From Spirogloea muscicola (taxonomy: Eukaryota > Streptophyta > Zygnematophyceae > Spirogloeales > Spirogloeaceae), in contig WELB01000025.1 of the NCBI GenBank assembly GCA_009602725.1, forward strand, positions 994,678 through 1,058,677: a DNA stretch of 64,000 nt, given 5' to 3'. Under the pieces are notes generated by a model. The model had not been told where the DNA came from and ran no database searches. It was given only the letters and a program-made list of their open reading frames with translations. This document shows, piece by piece, positions 10,373 to 20,609 of this stretch. Both the position numbers and the translations under genes were made by a program. The stretch's first letter is position 1, and each line of letters starts with the position of its first letter.

Positions 10373-10900
10373 ACAATCTACGAGGACCGTGGATGTAGGC
10401 GCTGCAGATGTGTTGGGCGAGGCCACTGCAGAAGGACGCTAAATTCAACAACCCATGGTCGCATGGACCACTTGGTCCAGAGTTCGATGCGAGGTGAGTC
10501 ATCGCATATTCCATCGGTGGCTTATTTGTGTTAATTGGAAGAAGAGAGCTTTTCAAAAGCAAGGCGATGGTGATTGGACTCGGAAGCTGATTTGGCTTGA
10601 CAATTGGATAGTTCGGGCTGTGTGAATCAAGCCAAGGGGAAAGCCTCTTTCTCTGCTGCAAGAGTCTTTCTTCCAGGCCAAAGGACGAGGCTCATGATTT
10701 AGGTCACAACGATGACAGGACGACAGACAAAGCACCAACAGAGTATAAATGTTTTGCCTTCTTGCCTCTAATGTTGTCGAGTGGGGCGCTTGCTGCTTCG
10801 AAAGGCGGCTCCCTGGCTGCCACGCAGTCGCCTCGGTTGCAGTTGAGTCAGTGGTACACATTTTGATACATATTATCTCTGTTTTCCTTCTATTGGAGAG

Positions 10901-11272
10901 CGCAGCCACATCAACTGGTGGCTAGGAGAGGCCAGCCCAAAGGAGTGCACAAGGTCTGAAGTGACGCTATTGGGTTTGTAGTGTAGTCCTTTTCGGCACT
11001 TCTTTCGTTGGCTTTGGACGTTGTCCATTCTTTTTGGGTTGGCTTTGGCAGCCCCTCTTCTCTATGGGCGAGCTCCTCTCTATTGGGACGCTAGCTCAAC
11101 GTACCTCTGGGCCGCGGCCCCTTGGGCCGGTTCTTCGAGCCGGCTCCTCGGGTGTCTACCCCCCGGGGCCACCGCCCTCTTTGTCGCACTCCGGCTCCTT
11201 CAGACGTTGTCCATTCCTTTGGGCTGGCCTTTCCCAGCCACCAGTCAATCTGGCCGCGCTTCTCTCTGTGTA
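10901..11272. mobile_element. Three LINE tails in block Y (T2 minus, T1 plus, T2 plus)
   Basis: A T2 tail on the minus strand (10,901-10,965) is followed by a complete T1 tail on the plus strand (10,977-11,085, with GTAGTGTAGTCC and hairpin GGGTTGGCTTTGGCAGCCCC) and a T2 tail on the plus strand (11,195-11,265). The matching part of block Y copy 2 has a class D tail instead (53,040-53,140). These tails therefore arrived after, or were exchanged since, the duplication of Y. Confidence 0.75.
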
Positions 11273-11394
11273 AGCAGATCCTGTCATTGTCCATGTATAG
11301 GACAATGGGCCTTGTGCACTCTCACTACAAACAGCGACCACGCACGCCACCGTCCTTGATCAGCTTCCGGCCTGCTTCCTTGACCATCACCACC

Positions 11395-11613
11395 ATGGGT
11401 AGGAAAGCGAGGAAGGAGCGTGGCAATCCATCAAAGGAGCGCCGCTTCTACTACATCATCATTCAGCTGATCGCCGACCTCCAGCTGAGAGATGATGATA
11501 CTTCTGGACCTGAGCTCTTATACAGCTCTGAAAGAGCAAAATGCAATAATCTACACAGCGATCGGCTTTGGTTGCGTTCCAGCACTCCGGCACCATGCTG
11601 TCTCGCGCCATAA
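11395..11613 (+). other. Possible ancient exon in block Y, unknown
   Basis: An ATG at 11,395 opens 72 codons beginning MGRKARKERGNPSKERR. Upstream, GTATAGGACAATG aligns with CTATATAGAGGACAATG at 53,221-53,237, a plausible TATA region kept in both Y copies. In copy 2 (ATG at 53,328 or 53,331) the opening frame is shifted by one base, yet a later stretch (DDDTSGPELLYSSERAK here, DGDTSLPELLYCSERAE there) keeps its frame with several synonymous changes. This could be a decayed host gene with its promoter. It could equally be chance. Confidence 0.2.
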
Positions 11614-12572
11614 GTCCCGGTTGCGCCATCTCCAGCTCGAGGAAGCAGTTGACTCCCCAAGTCGTCAGCCTGGTGAGGTACCTTGCTTCTACTGTTCAGG
11701 CCATTTCCTGTGGCGTTGACAGTCCAACAACCGCTTGGAGAGGTGTCTTCAGGAATCTGTCAAGAGCCGGAGTGACAGTCCAGCTTTGTAAGTATCATCC
11801 ACGATAGGCTTAGAGAAATTCAGACCTTAGAAAAGAGATTTCTATATACTAGTCCAGAATATACCCATCCTTTGTGTTGGTTCTCAGATCTAATCTGTCA
11901 AGGTTAATGTGCAATTACAATACCTATGACCTTGTACAGAGGTCGTCTTGTAGTCGCGTGCAATGCATCTACTGCTTGCTTGTCTGCTCTTACATGTATG
12001 CTTGTCCACGCAAACCAGATTAAGCTGCGGGCTTGTCAGGAGATTAACCTTGGCCCGGTCGTTTAGCGACAACCTCTGTGCAGTCTCGTTGATGAGTTTC
12101 TGGACAGTACAGTCGGGAGCAATTGCCAATTGCCTATCTATACTGGTTCACCTAATCAGTTCGCATCCCTTTACTTGCACAGCAGGCTCTAGTGAGCAAG
12201 GTGTGTTCAGTGGGTTTTAAACTGTTGCTAGTGATTCAAGGAAGCTTCAGATTCAGAAGAGACTGCTCAGTCCTTTAACAAGTGCTCAAGTCAGTCCCTA
12301 AATAAGAAATTTGTTTGATCACTTACTGTGCTTTCCTTTCTGAGACTGATTGTCAATTTCTCAGGTTGGCCTCCCATCGGACTGCCTTTCCCGCTGACAA
12401 GCTAACCGAATGAACTGCGAAAAAGGCAGCGAAGTAGAGATTGGCCTTTTAGTGTTGACAGGCACAAGTATGTAAGTTGGTCTGTAAGAACATCGTAATT
12501 CACTAACATTGACGATCGGATGACTCAAATGACTCAGCCGGGCCCTCCGCTCCCTTTCATTACGGTCAGGCG

Positions 12573-12590
12573 AAAACCTAAACCCTAAAC
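12573..12590 (+). repeat. Interstitial telomere-like repeat
   Basis: The sequence AAAACCTAAACCCTAAAC is two and a half units of plant-type telomere repeat. The aligned position in block Y copy 2 (about 54,437-54,446) has no such repeat, so this patch was added to copy 1, probably during repair of a break. Confidence 0.8.
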
Positions 12591-13200
12591 TCACATTCTC
12601 TGTTAGGGCAGGCCGTCTGGCCGTTTAGCTCCCCCCGTCACCATGGCCAATGTCGCCCGGGACGGATTATCACCAATATCCATACCCCCACAGATAGCCA
12701 ACCTATACTCGCCATGGCAATACTATGAGAAGAAGATAATATGAGTCAAAGTCCTAGACTGTGCATACGGAACCTTCATTTGCTCCAGGAGCGGCTTTCG
12801 AAGGGCCGCGTGCACCAGGATGGCTTGATGCACCGATGCCGTCTTTGGCACGGCGAACACAGTAATTTCCCCAACCGAAGCTGAGCTGAAAGTACCGTGC
12901 TCGCGAATCCCTTAACATTAGACCCAACAGTGAGTCCGCCTTATAGATCCACCCGTGCAGCCACCTCAGCATCCTTGTCATATCTGTATGAAATAGTCAC
13001 CGACGCATTGTCGCGAAAAGGTGGCTTGCTGGAACACAGTCCCAGACACTTCAGTAGAGATCTGGACAATCGGTCCTCCGTTTTGCTGTAATGACATGTG
13101 TGACAATACCGATCAAACCTTGGTTCTCAAGAAGGGTCCAACACAACAGGAGTAACGGCAATCAAGTTTAGATCACTCTCACCTCTGTCACCGGAAGGGG

Positions 13201-13520
13201 ATCCCCTATCCTCAACAAGCGAGCCCCTTCACTTACGATCCTTGGGAGATGGGGAGCTCGCTGCAGAGGTCTATGGCCCGGGCGTTGCACCTTCGTGCCG
13301 GCAGAGCCCTCGCTGCTGCCTCTGGCTCTGGCCAGGGGACCCACTTCAACGAGCCTAGCATCTCCGACCTGCGGCTGCTTAGCAGAGGTTACTGAGTGTT
13401 TCGTAGCTGCTTTGTTTCTGTTTCTTAGCGCTTCCCCTGGCCCCCTTCTCGTACTCTGTTCATTCTTTTTCGGGCTGGTTTTTCCAGCCCCTATTCTCAA
13501 TGGGCGAGCACTTTCTTCTG
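13201..13520 (+). mobile_element. Class A RGY LINE 3' end preceded by a half-tail
   Basis: A half-tail (CCCCTATCCTCAACAAGCGA, 13,203-13,222) precedes a truncated LINE body that starts near 13,250 (SLQRSMARALHLRAGRALAA) and ends in SDLRLLSRGY-stop at 13,395. The 3' untranslated tail is canonical: CCCTGGCCCCCTTCTCGTAC, TTCATTC, hairpin GGGCTGGTTTTTCCAGCCCC, then CTCAATGGGCGAGCAC. A second class A body begins straight after it. Confidence 0.85.
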
Positions 13521-13975
13521 TGTTCCCCCGACGACTTCTTCCCAATGGCAATTGACACCCATGGGGCGCTGGGCGCTCGGTGGCTCGAGCTGCTCACCCA
13601 GCTCGCCCGCCACACCATCGCCCGTCGCTTCCATGGGGAGCCGGTGGACTTTGCTGCAGCCGGGTCGCTGGCGCAAGTGTATCGCATGCGCCTGGCCGTC
13701 TCGCTGCAGAGGTCTATGGCCCGCGCACTGCACCTTCGTGCAGGCAGAGCCCTCGCTGCTGCCTCTGGCTCTGGCCAGGGGACCCACTACCAGGAGCCCA
13801 GCATCTCTGATTTGCGGCTGCTTAGCAGCGGTTACTGAGCGATTCGTAGCTGCTTTGTTTCTGTGTGCGCTTTCTTTCAGCGCTTCCCCTGGCCCCCTTC
13901 TCGTACTTTGTTCATTCTTTTTTGGGCTGGCTTTTCCAGCCACCTATCCTCAATGAGCGAGCACTTTCTCTGTGT
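13517..13975 (+). mobile_element. Class A RGY LINE 3' end, head-to-tail with previous copy
   Basis: The body starts with DDFFPMAIDTHGALGARWLE, directly after the ACTTTCTTCTGTGTT end of the previous tail, and is open to SDLRLLSSGY-stop at 13,838 (about 107 codons). A class A tail follows with hairpin GGGCTGGCTTTTCCAGCC. It is close in sequence to the 33-37 kb copies, so it is fairly recent. The endonuclease core and RT are lost by 5' truncation. Confidence 0.9.
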
Positions 13976-14057
13976 TCACAGCCCTTGCTCCCATTGAGCG
14001 TGCCATTCAATGCGCCCCGCGCCCCCCCCCTATTCTTCTGTGTGGAGGGGGAGAGGA
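13976..14057 (+). mobile_element. Chained fragments of class D and class B tails
   Basis: After the class A tail, sequence beginning CACAGCCCTTGCTCCCATTG (the right half of a class D hairpin and its 3' flank) runs into ATTCAATGCGCCCCGCGCC, which matches the distal end of class B tails (compare 17,015 and 51,553). Two tail fragments are joined without spacer. Confidence 0.6.
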
Positions 14058-14380
14058 AGTGACATTCCCAATGGGGGCAACGGCTGCGAAAGCCAGCCCA
14101 AAAAGAACTGACAAAGGTTTGGAGAGGCCTACAGTAGTGGGCGATGGCTGTGAGTGGCCAGCCCAATAAAAGAGTGAACGAAGTTCGATGGGCTCGAGAA
14201 AGCGCCCGGGCGCTACGCCCATTTATAGATGAGGCAGAGGCTAGGGCAGACTAAACAGGGCTACATGATACGGAGAAAGAGAGAAGGCGCACGGAGAAAA
14301 AGAAGGAAGCGCGTCAAATATGAGAGCAGTGGCTGTGGGAGGCCAGCCCAAAGGAATGGACAATGTCTGAAAGGGCCGGA
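14058..14380 (-). mobile_element. Three minus-strand LINE tails in a row
   Basis: Reversed hairpins occur at about 14,080-14,105 (GGCTGCGAAAGCCAGCCC), 14,148-14,168 (GGCTGTGAGTGGCCAGCCC) and 14,331-14,352 (GGCTGTGGGAGGCCAGCCC). Each is followed by the reversed leader (AAAAAGAACTGACAAAG, AAAAGAGTGAACGAAG and AAAGGAATGGACAATG). No LINE codons are attached. Confidence 0.75.
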
Positions 14381-14528
14381 TGGCACAAGAAGCAAGACAC
14401 GAGACGCTGAGACGTCAGCAGATAGGCTCTAGGACAGGAGGGTGAGGTTTGCAAAGCGAACTGCATGGCAGGGCTCGCGCGCTCCGACATGGGCCGGCTG
14501 CGGTGAATCCCTAGCGCTACCTGATTGG

Positions 14529-14928
14529 CTAGGCGCGCCGTTGGCTACACTGGATGGCTAGGCGGAAGGGTTGTCTATGGGCACGTTCATCCGACCCAGC
14601 AGTCGACCCGACCTTGATTTGGTGGTCTTCGGCCGTCCGTTTTACGATCGCCTTTCCACCGCTTCGGTAGCGCTCCACCTTGACGGTCTTGTTGGTGGTT
14701 GAGGTAATCGTAGATGGGTTTCCCTCGTTGCGCTTTGGAACGATCTTCGGCAGGTTGGCGTCGTGCGTGGGCATTGGCCCTTGTAGTGGCTCCGCCGTTC
14801 TTGTCGTTGTCGTTGTTGTTGTTGTTGTTGTCGTTATTGTCGTTGTCGTCGTTGTTGTCGTCCGCATTTGATGAGCGGTCACCGAGAGAGAAAGAGAAAA
14901 AGAGAAAGGGAGAGAAGTGGTCCTCCAT
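14529..14928 (-). other. Trinucleotide repeat and open frames, unknown
   Basis: The tract 14,808-14,866 is an imperfect GTT/GTC repeat. On the minus strand, two overlapping frames are open through it, one giving a poly-Thr run and the other an Asn/Asp-rich run. The poly-Thr frame continues as 80 fairly ordinary codons (TANLPKIVPKRNEG and onward, ending 14,529). No family is recognised and there is no paralogue in the window to test conservation. It may be an exon of an unknown gene or chance. Confidence 0.25.
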
Positions 14929-16413
14929 CCTTAGCGTAAATTACTCACAAAAGTGAGTTAATCAGCAGAGAAGGCCACGTGTCAAGCCAAGTCAGCTGTC
15001 CTAGTCAAATCGACACAAATAAGCAGTCTAACGGAATTTAGCAAGACACCCCTTGTCGACAGCCGCAGGTCGGAGTAACTTGCAGCTGGAAAGGGAGAGC
15101 TGCTCACAGCAATCATTTTACATTGGAAGAGCTGATTAAGGCAGCCCACAGAAAGCTTAAATTCGAAGTCCAACTGAGCCGGGAAAAACGTGGAGACAGC
15201 ACTGAGGGTCCTTGCTCAGTGACCCGTAGTCAGCAGCCGCAAAGGTGTCTTTGGGCAACTCCTTTCCTGCGGACCTGTAGTGTCTAGCTGTGTGGTTTTC
15301 TTTTCGGCACCATTTGGCTCTTTGGACCTTGTCCTTTCTTTTTGGGCTGCCTTTCTCAGCCCTTACCCTCTAGGGGCGAGCAATTTCTTTCCTGTACAGG
15401 AGGCAGAAGTCAAAGGAGGCAGAAGTCAGGGCATGCTGAGAACGAACTCAAACTAAGCACTTTCAGGAGGAAAGAAGAATCAGCTCGTCCAAAGTGAGGC
15501 GATGGCTGTGAGAGGCAGCGAAAGTAGAGTGAACGAGGTCCAGAAAGGCTGGGAAGCGCTAAAGTGTGAGACTGGTCTCCGTTACTTCTGCAGTTGGACT
15601 CCCTAATCTCTAGTCAACGATTGCAGATCAAAGTAACGAGGAGGCGGAAAGGGGTTGCCCAGTAAGGGGCGAGGGCTGTAATAAGCACAAAACATAAGCA
15701 AGAATTACAGGACCGCTAAGGTTGCCTGCTCATTGACCGCTTGTCAGCAGCCGCAAGTGGGGAGAGATCAGCAGAACTACATGTAATGCTTTCCGGAAGT
15801 GGCGATTTAAAGGCCAGTCCAATATCAAAGAATATGGTCTGAAGGGGCCACAAAGCGCAAACTAAAGGGAAATAGCAGCTCCTTCGATGGGGCAAGGGCT
15901 ATGAGAGGCCAGCTTGTCAAGAGTGGACAATGTTTGAAGGGCCGGAAAGCGCCATGACACAGCTAAGCAAGTCTACTTATAGAATATCTTAGTCGAGGGC
16001 TGTGAAAGACTAGCCCGGAAAGATTGGACAAGGTTCAGAGGGCCGGAAGGCGCTAAGTCCACGGAGCCATGCAAGTGGCTCCAGCGAATGGGAGCTTGGT
16101 ACCCCCGAGTCAGCAGCCACAGGGCGCAGTAATTTGCAGCTGGAGAAGAACAATCAGGAAGGACAAAGACAGCTCTTCTAAAGTAAGGCAGTGGCTGTGA
16201 GAGGCCAACCCAAAGAAGTGAACACGGTCTGAAAGAAAAGCGCGGCCAGATCTGAAAGGGCTGGAAGGCGCATAGACCGCGGCTTTGCTTTCTGTGACTC
16301 CTGTAAAAGAATGCGCAGTAACCCCCAGTCAGCAATTGCAGATCGGCATAATCAGAGGGCTCAAGCGTCGCCCCGCCTAGAGCCTGAGCGTCCATCACAA
16401 ACAGGTGTAGCAA
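14929..16413 (-). mobile_element. Minus-strand array of about six truncated LINE 3' ends
   Basis: The terminal LINE peptide is encoded repeatedly on the minus strand: near 15,052-15,085 (YSDLRLSTRG), 15,219-15,245, 15,605-15,638, 15,733-15,765, 16,105-16,135 (YCALWLLTRGY) and 16,320-16,350 (YADLQLLTGGY). Reversed hairpins of class D type lie between them, near 15,500-15,525, 15,662-15,680, 15,888-15,915, 15,995-16,015 and 16,185-16,210. Spacing is about 130-370 bases. The copies are strongly diverged. One plus-strand tail (15,325-15,395) interrupts the series. Confidence 0.75.
15325..15395 (+). mobile_element. Plus-strand LINE tail inside minus-strand array
   Basis: Leader CTTGTCCTTTCTTTTT, hairpin GGGCTGCCTTTCTCAGCCC and the end CTCTAGGGGCGAGCAATTTC identify a class A or T1 tail in the opposite orientation to its surroundings. 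Confidence 0.75.
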
Positions 16414-16892
16414 AGAGGTTGGTACAATCTCGCCTCCCCGATAAGAGAGAATTTAAGATTAGGTCTAGGTCAGGTACGATTTTCTGCCATAGCCATGCCT
16501 TCTGCCTAGCGCCTGAGCGAGCGGCAGACACTGCTTCCCTCATTCCCAAGAGTCTCAGCGGGGCCCCTCCACTAGCACTCGGCCCGCCCCCTCCTCTCTT
16601 TGAGCTCGCACTCAGACGCCAATCCAAATTGGGCCACTGCCGCCACCTCGAGCTCGAGCCCGCGCCATGCTTGTCTGAGCTCGGCAATGGCGGTCAGGGA
16701 GATAGTGCCGGCCGGAGGGAGGGGCCAGTTGAGAGGGAGGTCAATCTAATCCACTTTTCCGTCTCGGGACGGGCGCTGACTCTTACCCCGTCTCGATTGA
16801 CAGAGCTTGCACGGAGCCCGCCATGCTCCTGTCCCTACTTGAGAAAAGGGGATGGCCTTGACAGTACTCACGCGAATAATTTCCGTTGTGCT
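16414..16892. other. No recognised gene, GC-rich
   Basis: A plus-strand frame is open through most of this stretch, but it runs on from LINE debris into the class B tail. I see no protein family. Confidence 0.4.
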
Positions 16893-17050
16893 CACCCGTG
16901 GGTACTGATGTCACCTTAGGCACCTTGGTTTCGGTTTCCGTATTATGTAGCCCTGTTTAATTTGCCCTGGACTCTGCCTGAACAATGTATTGACTTGAAT
17001 TGGCCTCCATTGCATTTCATGCGCCCCGCGCGCCTTCTCTCTCTCTCTTC
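16893..17050 (+). mobile_element. Solo class B LINE 3' end
   Basis: CTCACCCGTGGGTACTGATG retains the last codons of a class B LINE. It is followed by the class B tail: TCCGTATTATGTAGCCCTG, CTCTGCCTGAACAATGTATT, GGCCTCC and CATGCGCCCCGCGCGCC. The same arrangement occurs at 32,996-33,113 and 51,427-51,590. No GGGCTGG hairpin is present in this class. Confidence 0.8.
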
Positions 17051-18840
17051 CGCAGAGCAGAAGCAATGACCAAGCTCCACAAGCTCTGACAAACCCGCAG
17101 CCCCTACCACGTCGTGCAGCCCGGGCCATGCTGTGCAGCTGCCGTATCGTCATAGTCTCCCCGCCATGAACCAAGCAATCTTGGCCCCTTCAGACCTCCG
17201 GCTCCTTCGAGTTTGTCGAGCCCCGCAACAGCAGCAGCAGATAGTCCTCCCTTTGCGCATTGACCACCAGGTCATAGTTTGCTTAGCCCAGCCTGAGCGG
17301 CTGCCGTCTCGTGGCATGGCAAAGCCGAAGGGTTCACCCACCTTCCAGAATTTCATTTAGAAGTAAAGCCGTCCTCATTTCCAGGCGTTGTGAAACTGGT
17401 ACGCCGCTTGACTGTGCACGGAAGCCAGCCTGCTATGTATATACCATATTGTCATGCTGGCATACACTCCATCACGGATTCATGTACAAATTTGTCAGCA
17501 GCAACACGATGGACCCAACAGAAGGTAAGCTTTGGCATGCTTGTCTGTAAAGCTTTCAATGCTTACAATATGGCCGGCACGCTCCTATAGTTGCAGAGTA
17601 TTGCGTCCTCTGCAGGTCCCTATCAGGCTCTTCGGTCATGCGAGGTGGGTACTTCAGTAGTGGCCCAATGGTTGAAAGAGAAAGCTGACATGATCGCGCT
17701 CTCTGACGGAGAGGCATGGCACTTCTGATGCTTTCTGAGTGCACCTCTTGTAGGTCAATAGCAATAGCGAAGGCTGGGCATCCGCTTCGTAAGGTGCTTC
17801 TTGCTTGTATATGCTTATAGCATTGCATTGGTTGTAGGTTGTGCGTTCAGAATTTGGATATCATAAGTGAATGATGATAAGTCAATCATCGATGACATGT
17901 CTCAGAGATGCCCATGTTCACACAGAGCATGTGTCAAGGTTCATGCCTCGCTGATGCTGAAGCCCTTGCTTGATAAATGCAAGTGACACATGACGAATTG
18001 TCAAGCATGCCAAGAATTGTAGAAGGAGAAGAAGCGCCTCTGCAGGCACCTTGCCGTGATACGTTCACACAGCTTGGACCAATACTCTTTTCATGCCTGC
18101 AGAAAGAAGCAGAAGTCAGCTGACTCTTGAGAGTCTGTTGACATGGTCATATGCCAGGCCTGCAGCGTTCAGTATCTGGACCAACACTGATGAATTACTG
18201 ATGGATCACCACTTTAGAATGCTTAGACAAATATCGTCTTTCCTTGTTGTCCCCTGCATCACGTTGTCTCGCACGACGACCTTCCATCTTTCTCTGCCCG
18301 TGTAGGCAGATCTACTGCCCCACACTGCCTGCTGAGGTGCCTAGCCTCACCAAGCATCTGTAGCTGTCTTCCCACGGCATCGACATTTCGAGTCATTACA
18401 AGTATGACAACATGACGATATTGACATTGCGCACTGGTGCTGGCGGAGGTGGCTCAGGTGAGGCACGCTCCATGATAAGCAACACCGGCTTGAGACAGCT
18501 CCGTCCCTAGGCCGGCGGCTGCCGTCACACAAATACGAGAAAGGCATCTTGCGACCGCCAGGGCGTAGGCGTCTCTTGCGCGCCTCCCATGCGTCTGCTT
18601 CCGATTTAGAGCCCGCGGCACAGACCAACTGATTCTACGAGCGGTGGCCAGCGGCAGCCACCGCCGCAGCGGGCGGAAGCTTGGGCGAAGGAGACAGTTG
18701 GCGCGTCCCTGCGGTGCTATCGAAGGCGTGGTGGGCCGGGGGGTTGGGGCTGCCGGCCGGCCTGCCGGCGGTCAGCCCGTGCGCCGCGGCTGAGGGGAGG
18801 GAGGCCGGAAAGAGACTCGGGGAAAACAGACCCGGAGGAG
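17051..18840. other. Low-repeat stretch without an identified gene
   Basis: This is one of the few long stretches free of LINE tails. It holds a short CAG run (17,226-17,240), possible splice donor CAGAAG-GTAAGC at 17,519-17,530, and modest open frames (plus strand 17,133-17,360; minus strand 17,828-17,556, 90 codons). The last 150 bases are GC-rich. A spliced host gene could be hidden here, but I cannot join exons with matching phases and recognise no domain. Confidence 0.3.
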
Positions 18841-19078
18841 CGAGAGGGAAGGCGCGCGGGGCGCATGGAATGAAAGGGAGGCCAATTCAAGCCAATTCAT
18901 TTTTTAAAGAGGGAGGGCGGACCCCCCGGCGCCCTCCTGCCGGCTTCAACTGCTCCTTCTGCAGGGCCCCAACTTATAAGAATTCCGTGTATAAGAAACA
19001 AATGTAGGCCAATGGCCAAGTTCAAAGGCAAGCATATCTAAAGACCTATATAACCTACAGCAGATTGACCCTAATAAG
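18841..19078 (-). mobile_element. Class B and class C tails, minus strand
   Basis: Reversed class B tail end (GGCGCGCGGGGCGCATGGAA, GGGAGGCCAATTCAAGCC) at about 18,850-18,900, then a reversed class C tail (AATTCCGTGTATAAGAAACA, GGCCAATGGCCAAG) at about 18,980-19,075. Neither carries codons. Confidence 0.75.
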
Positions 19079-19079
19079 G

Positions 19080-19385
19080 CGGGGCGCAGCCCTTGCCGGT
19101 GGCTCGGTGCCTTTGGGTCTTGTGTCCTGCTACCGAATGCGTCTATCCATGTCCCTACAGCGGTCCCATGCGTTTCTTTGCATCGCCGGGCTGGTCGCAC
19201 CCTTGCAGCAGCCTCTGGCTTGCGCAGCGGGGTTGGTCTTCCTCCCCTCAGCTCATCTGACTTCCTACTGCTGACACGGGGGTATTGAGGGCGCCCTGTC
19301 TGCCTAGCCTTTGGCTCCGTTTTGAACACCTATATGCATCTGGCTGGCATTCTACTGCCGATTCTTTTACATCAGCAGCCGCATT
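19080..19385 (+). mobile_element. Class E RGY LINE 3' end
   Basis: The body runs from a GSVPLG-like start through YRMRLSMSLQRS to a terminal TCATCTGACTTCCTACTGCT ACACGGGGGTATTGA segment (SDFLLLTRGY-stop in the 29 kb twin). The tail has GGCTGGCATTCTACTGCCG and CAGCAGCCGC. A nearly identical sequence occurs at 29,195-29,475, nested in a full-length LINE. The high identity of the pair implies recent activity of this class. Confidence 0.8.
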
Positions 19386-19389
19386 CAGA

Positions 19390-20600
19390 TTTTTTATACG
19401 CGCGCTCTGAGAGGCTTGGAGCAAATGCATGGAGCAGGAGTGGGCGGGCGGCCCGCCCCCAGAAGCGGTCGGACTTGACATGCGGCAGGAGGGGGGGGTG
19501 GGCAGCCGCGGCCACGGGGTGAAGTGCAGGGGGGTGGGTCTGCGAGGCCCACTTTGAAAAGAGCTCCAAGACATCCGCGCGTGCGCGCCCGCTCCTCTCC
19601 CCCTTGGCCTCGGCCCTCTTGGGCTGCCCCTCTCAGCCCACTGTTTCACAGCGGAGAGCTGCTTCTATCCCCGTCCCTCGAAACGGAGAGTTGCTCCTGC
19701 TCGGTCAGTGGCGCCCACGGCCTGCAGTTGCTGCCTGGCGGCGCGCCACTCCCCGGCTCGCGGGCCCCCCGCCGCGGCGTTCCGACGAAGCGGGTCACCA
19801 TTCGCCAGCCTCTTCTTCGAGCCACGAAAGCGGGTAGACGGGCGCGCCACTGGCTCCCATGCCGGCACGTTCACTATGCAGGCCCCTGCTCGTGCGAGCG
19901 CCGCGGCTGGCTCCGCGCCCGAGCTCGCCTCGCGTTGTTTTGCAGCACTGCCGTCATGGCCAACTTACCATTGGTACACAGAAACAATAGCGTCCCGGTA
20001 TTGACGGTCATCTTAAACTGGTGATCTAGCGATGTCTAGATAGACGCTTAGTGCTCCAATAAATCTTCAAGCAGTCGACTGAACCTCTAAGTGCAATTCT
20101 GGCCATTCTAAACAATCTGAAATATTGGACAGTTGGCTTCAGGAAATGAGCGCAGTGGCTTGTGCAGAAGGCACCGACTGCTGTTTTGGATGTCACAGAC
20201 ATTCTGCCCACGGATGACGAAAGAGGCTATCATGCATCTCAACTGGACAACCTCCTGCACACATGGCAGCAACTGCAAAGCTGGCTAAATAACGGGTTGA
20301 TACCATATCTGTAGATTCCCAGCAAATACTGGCTGCTACTGATGTCATCTGTTGATTGCTATAGAATGCCAGTGGGACTGTCTTCAAAGCCATTTCTAAG
20401 ACAAGGAATGGTCTCAGTGGTAGACAAGACGCAGAGGTGCTTATTATTGTACTTCACTAGCTTCAGTTCCTGGCTTGGTCTGCCAGCCGCATGTACACAA
20501 GCTTTTAGCTGAAGTTGGTCAGGGCAGCTATAAGCCGCCTGCACTGCCAGCGTCCTGAGATTAGAGATTCTCCGTACATTGGCGGTTAAATTGACGTCAC
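19390..20600 (-). repeat. Inverted copy of blocks Z and X
   Basis: The reverse complement aligns with 55,270-56,850 over about 1.2 kb at roughly 75 percent identity. Landmarks are the CGCTTCTGGGGGCGGGCC region (compare 56,790), the LINE-like GGGCTGCCCCTCTCAGCCC (compare 56,628-56,646), GCCATGACGGCAGTGCTGCA (compare 56,266) and GTCTACCACTGAGACCATTC (compare 55,388). A minus-strand stretch encodes LSTTETIP and DSPTGIL exactly as the plus strand does at 55,345-55,450, but a stop follows here. Confidence 0.75.
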
Positions 20601-20609
20601 AGCGCATAC

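Larger units (their letters stand above)
9739..13170 (+). repeat. Duplicated block Y, copy 1
   Basis: This block aligns over its length, in the same orientation, with 51,731-55,060 at roughly 70-80 percent identity by eye. Shared landmarks are the class F LINE remnant, GACCGTGGATGTAGGCGCTG near 10,386 (compare 52,529), the AAAGCGAGGAAGGAGCG region near 11,405 (compare 53,340), CAATGCATCTACTGCTTGC near 11,960 (compare 53,850) and GGCAGGCCGTCTGGCC near 12,608 (compare 54,463). Indels break any common long reading frame. Copy 1 has extra insertions: tails at 10,901-11,272 and a telomere-like patch at 12,573-12,590. Confidence 0.8.

Noticed and set aside
13460-13515. Hairpin GGGCTGG/CCAGCCC as a transcription terminator or tRNA-like gene
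   Set aside because: It always sits in the 3' end of LINE copies or their fragments, lacks a bacterial U-tract context and has no cloverleaf arms.
14529-14928. Asn/Asp-rich or poly-Thr protein on the minus strand
   Set aside because: Two frames are open through the same trinucleotide repeat. Without transcripts or a paralogue it is listed only as unknown.
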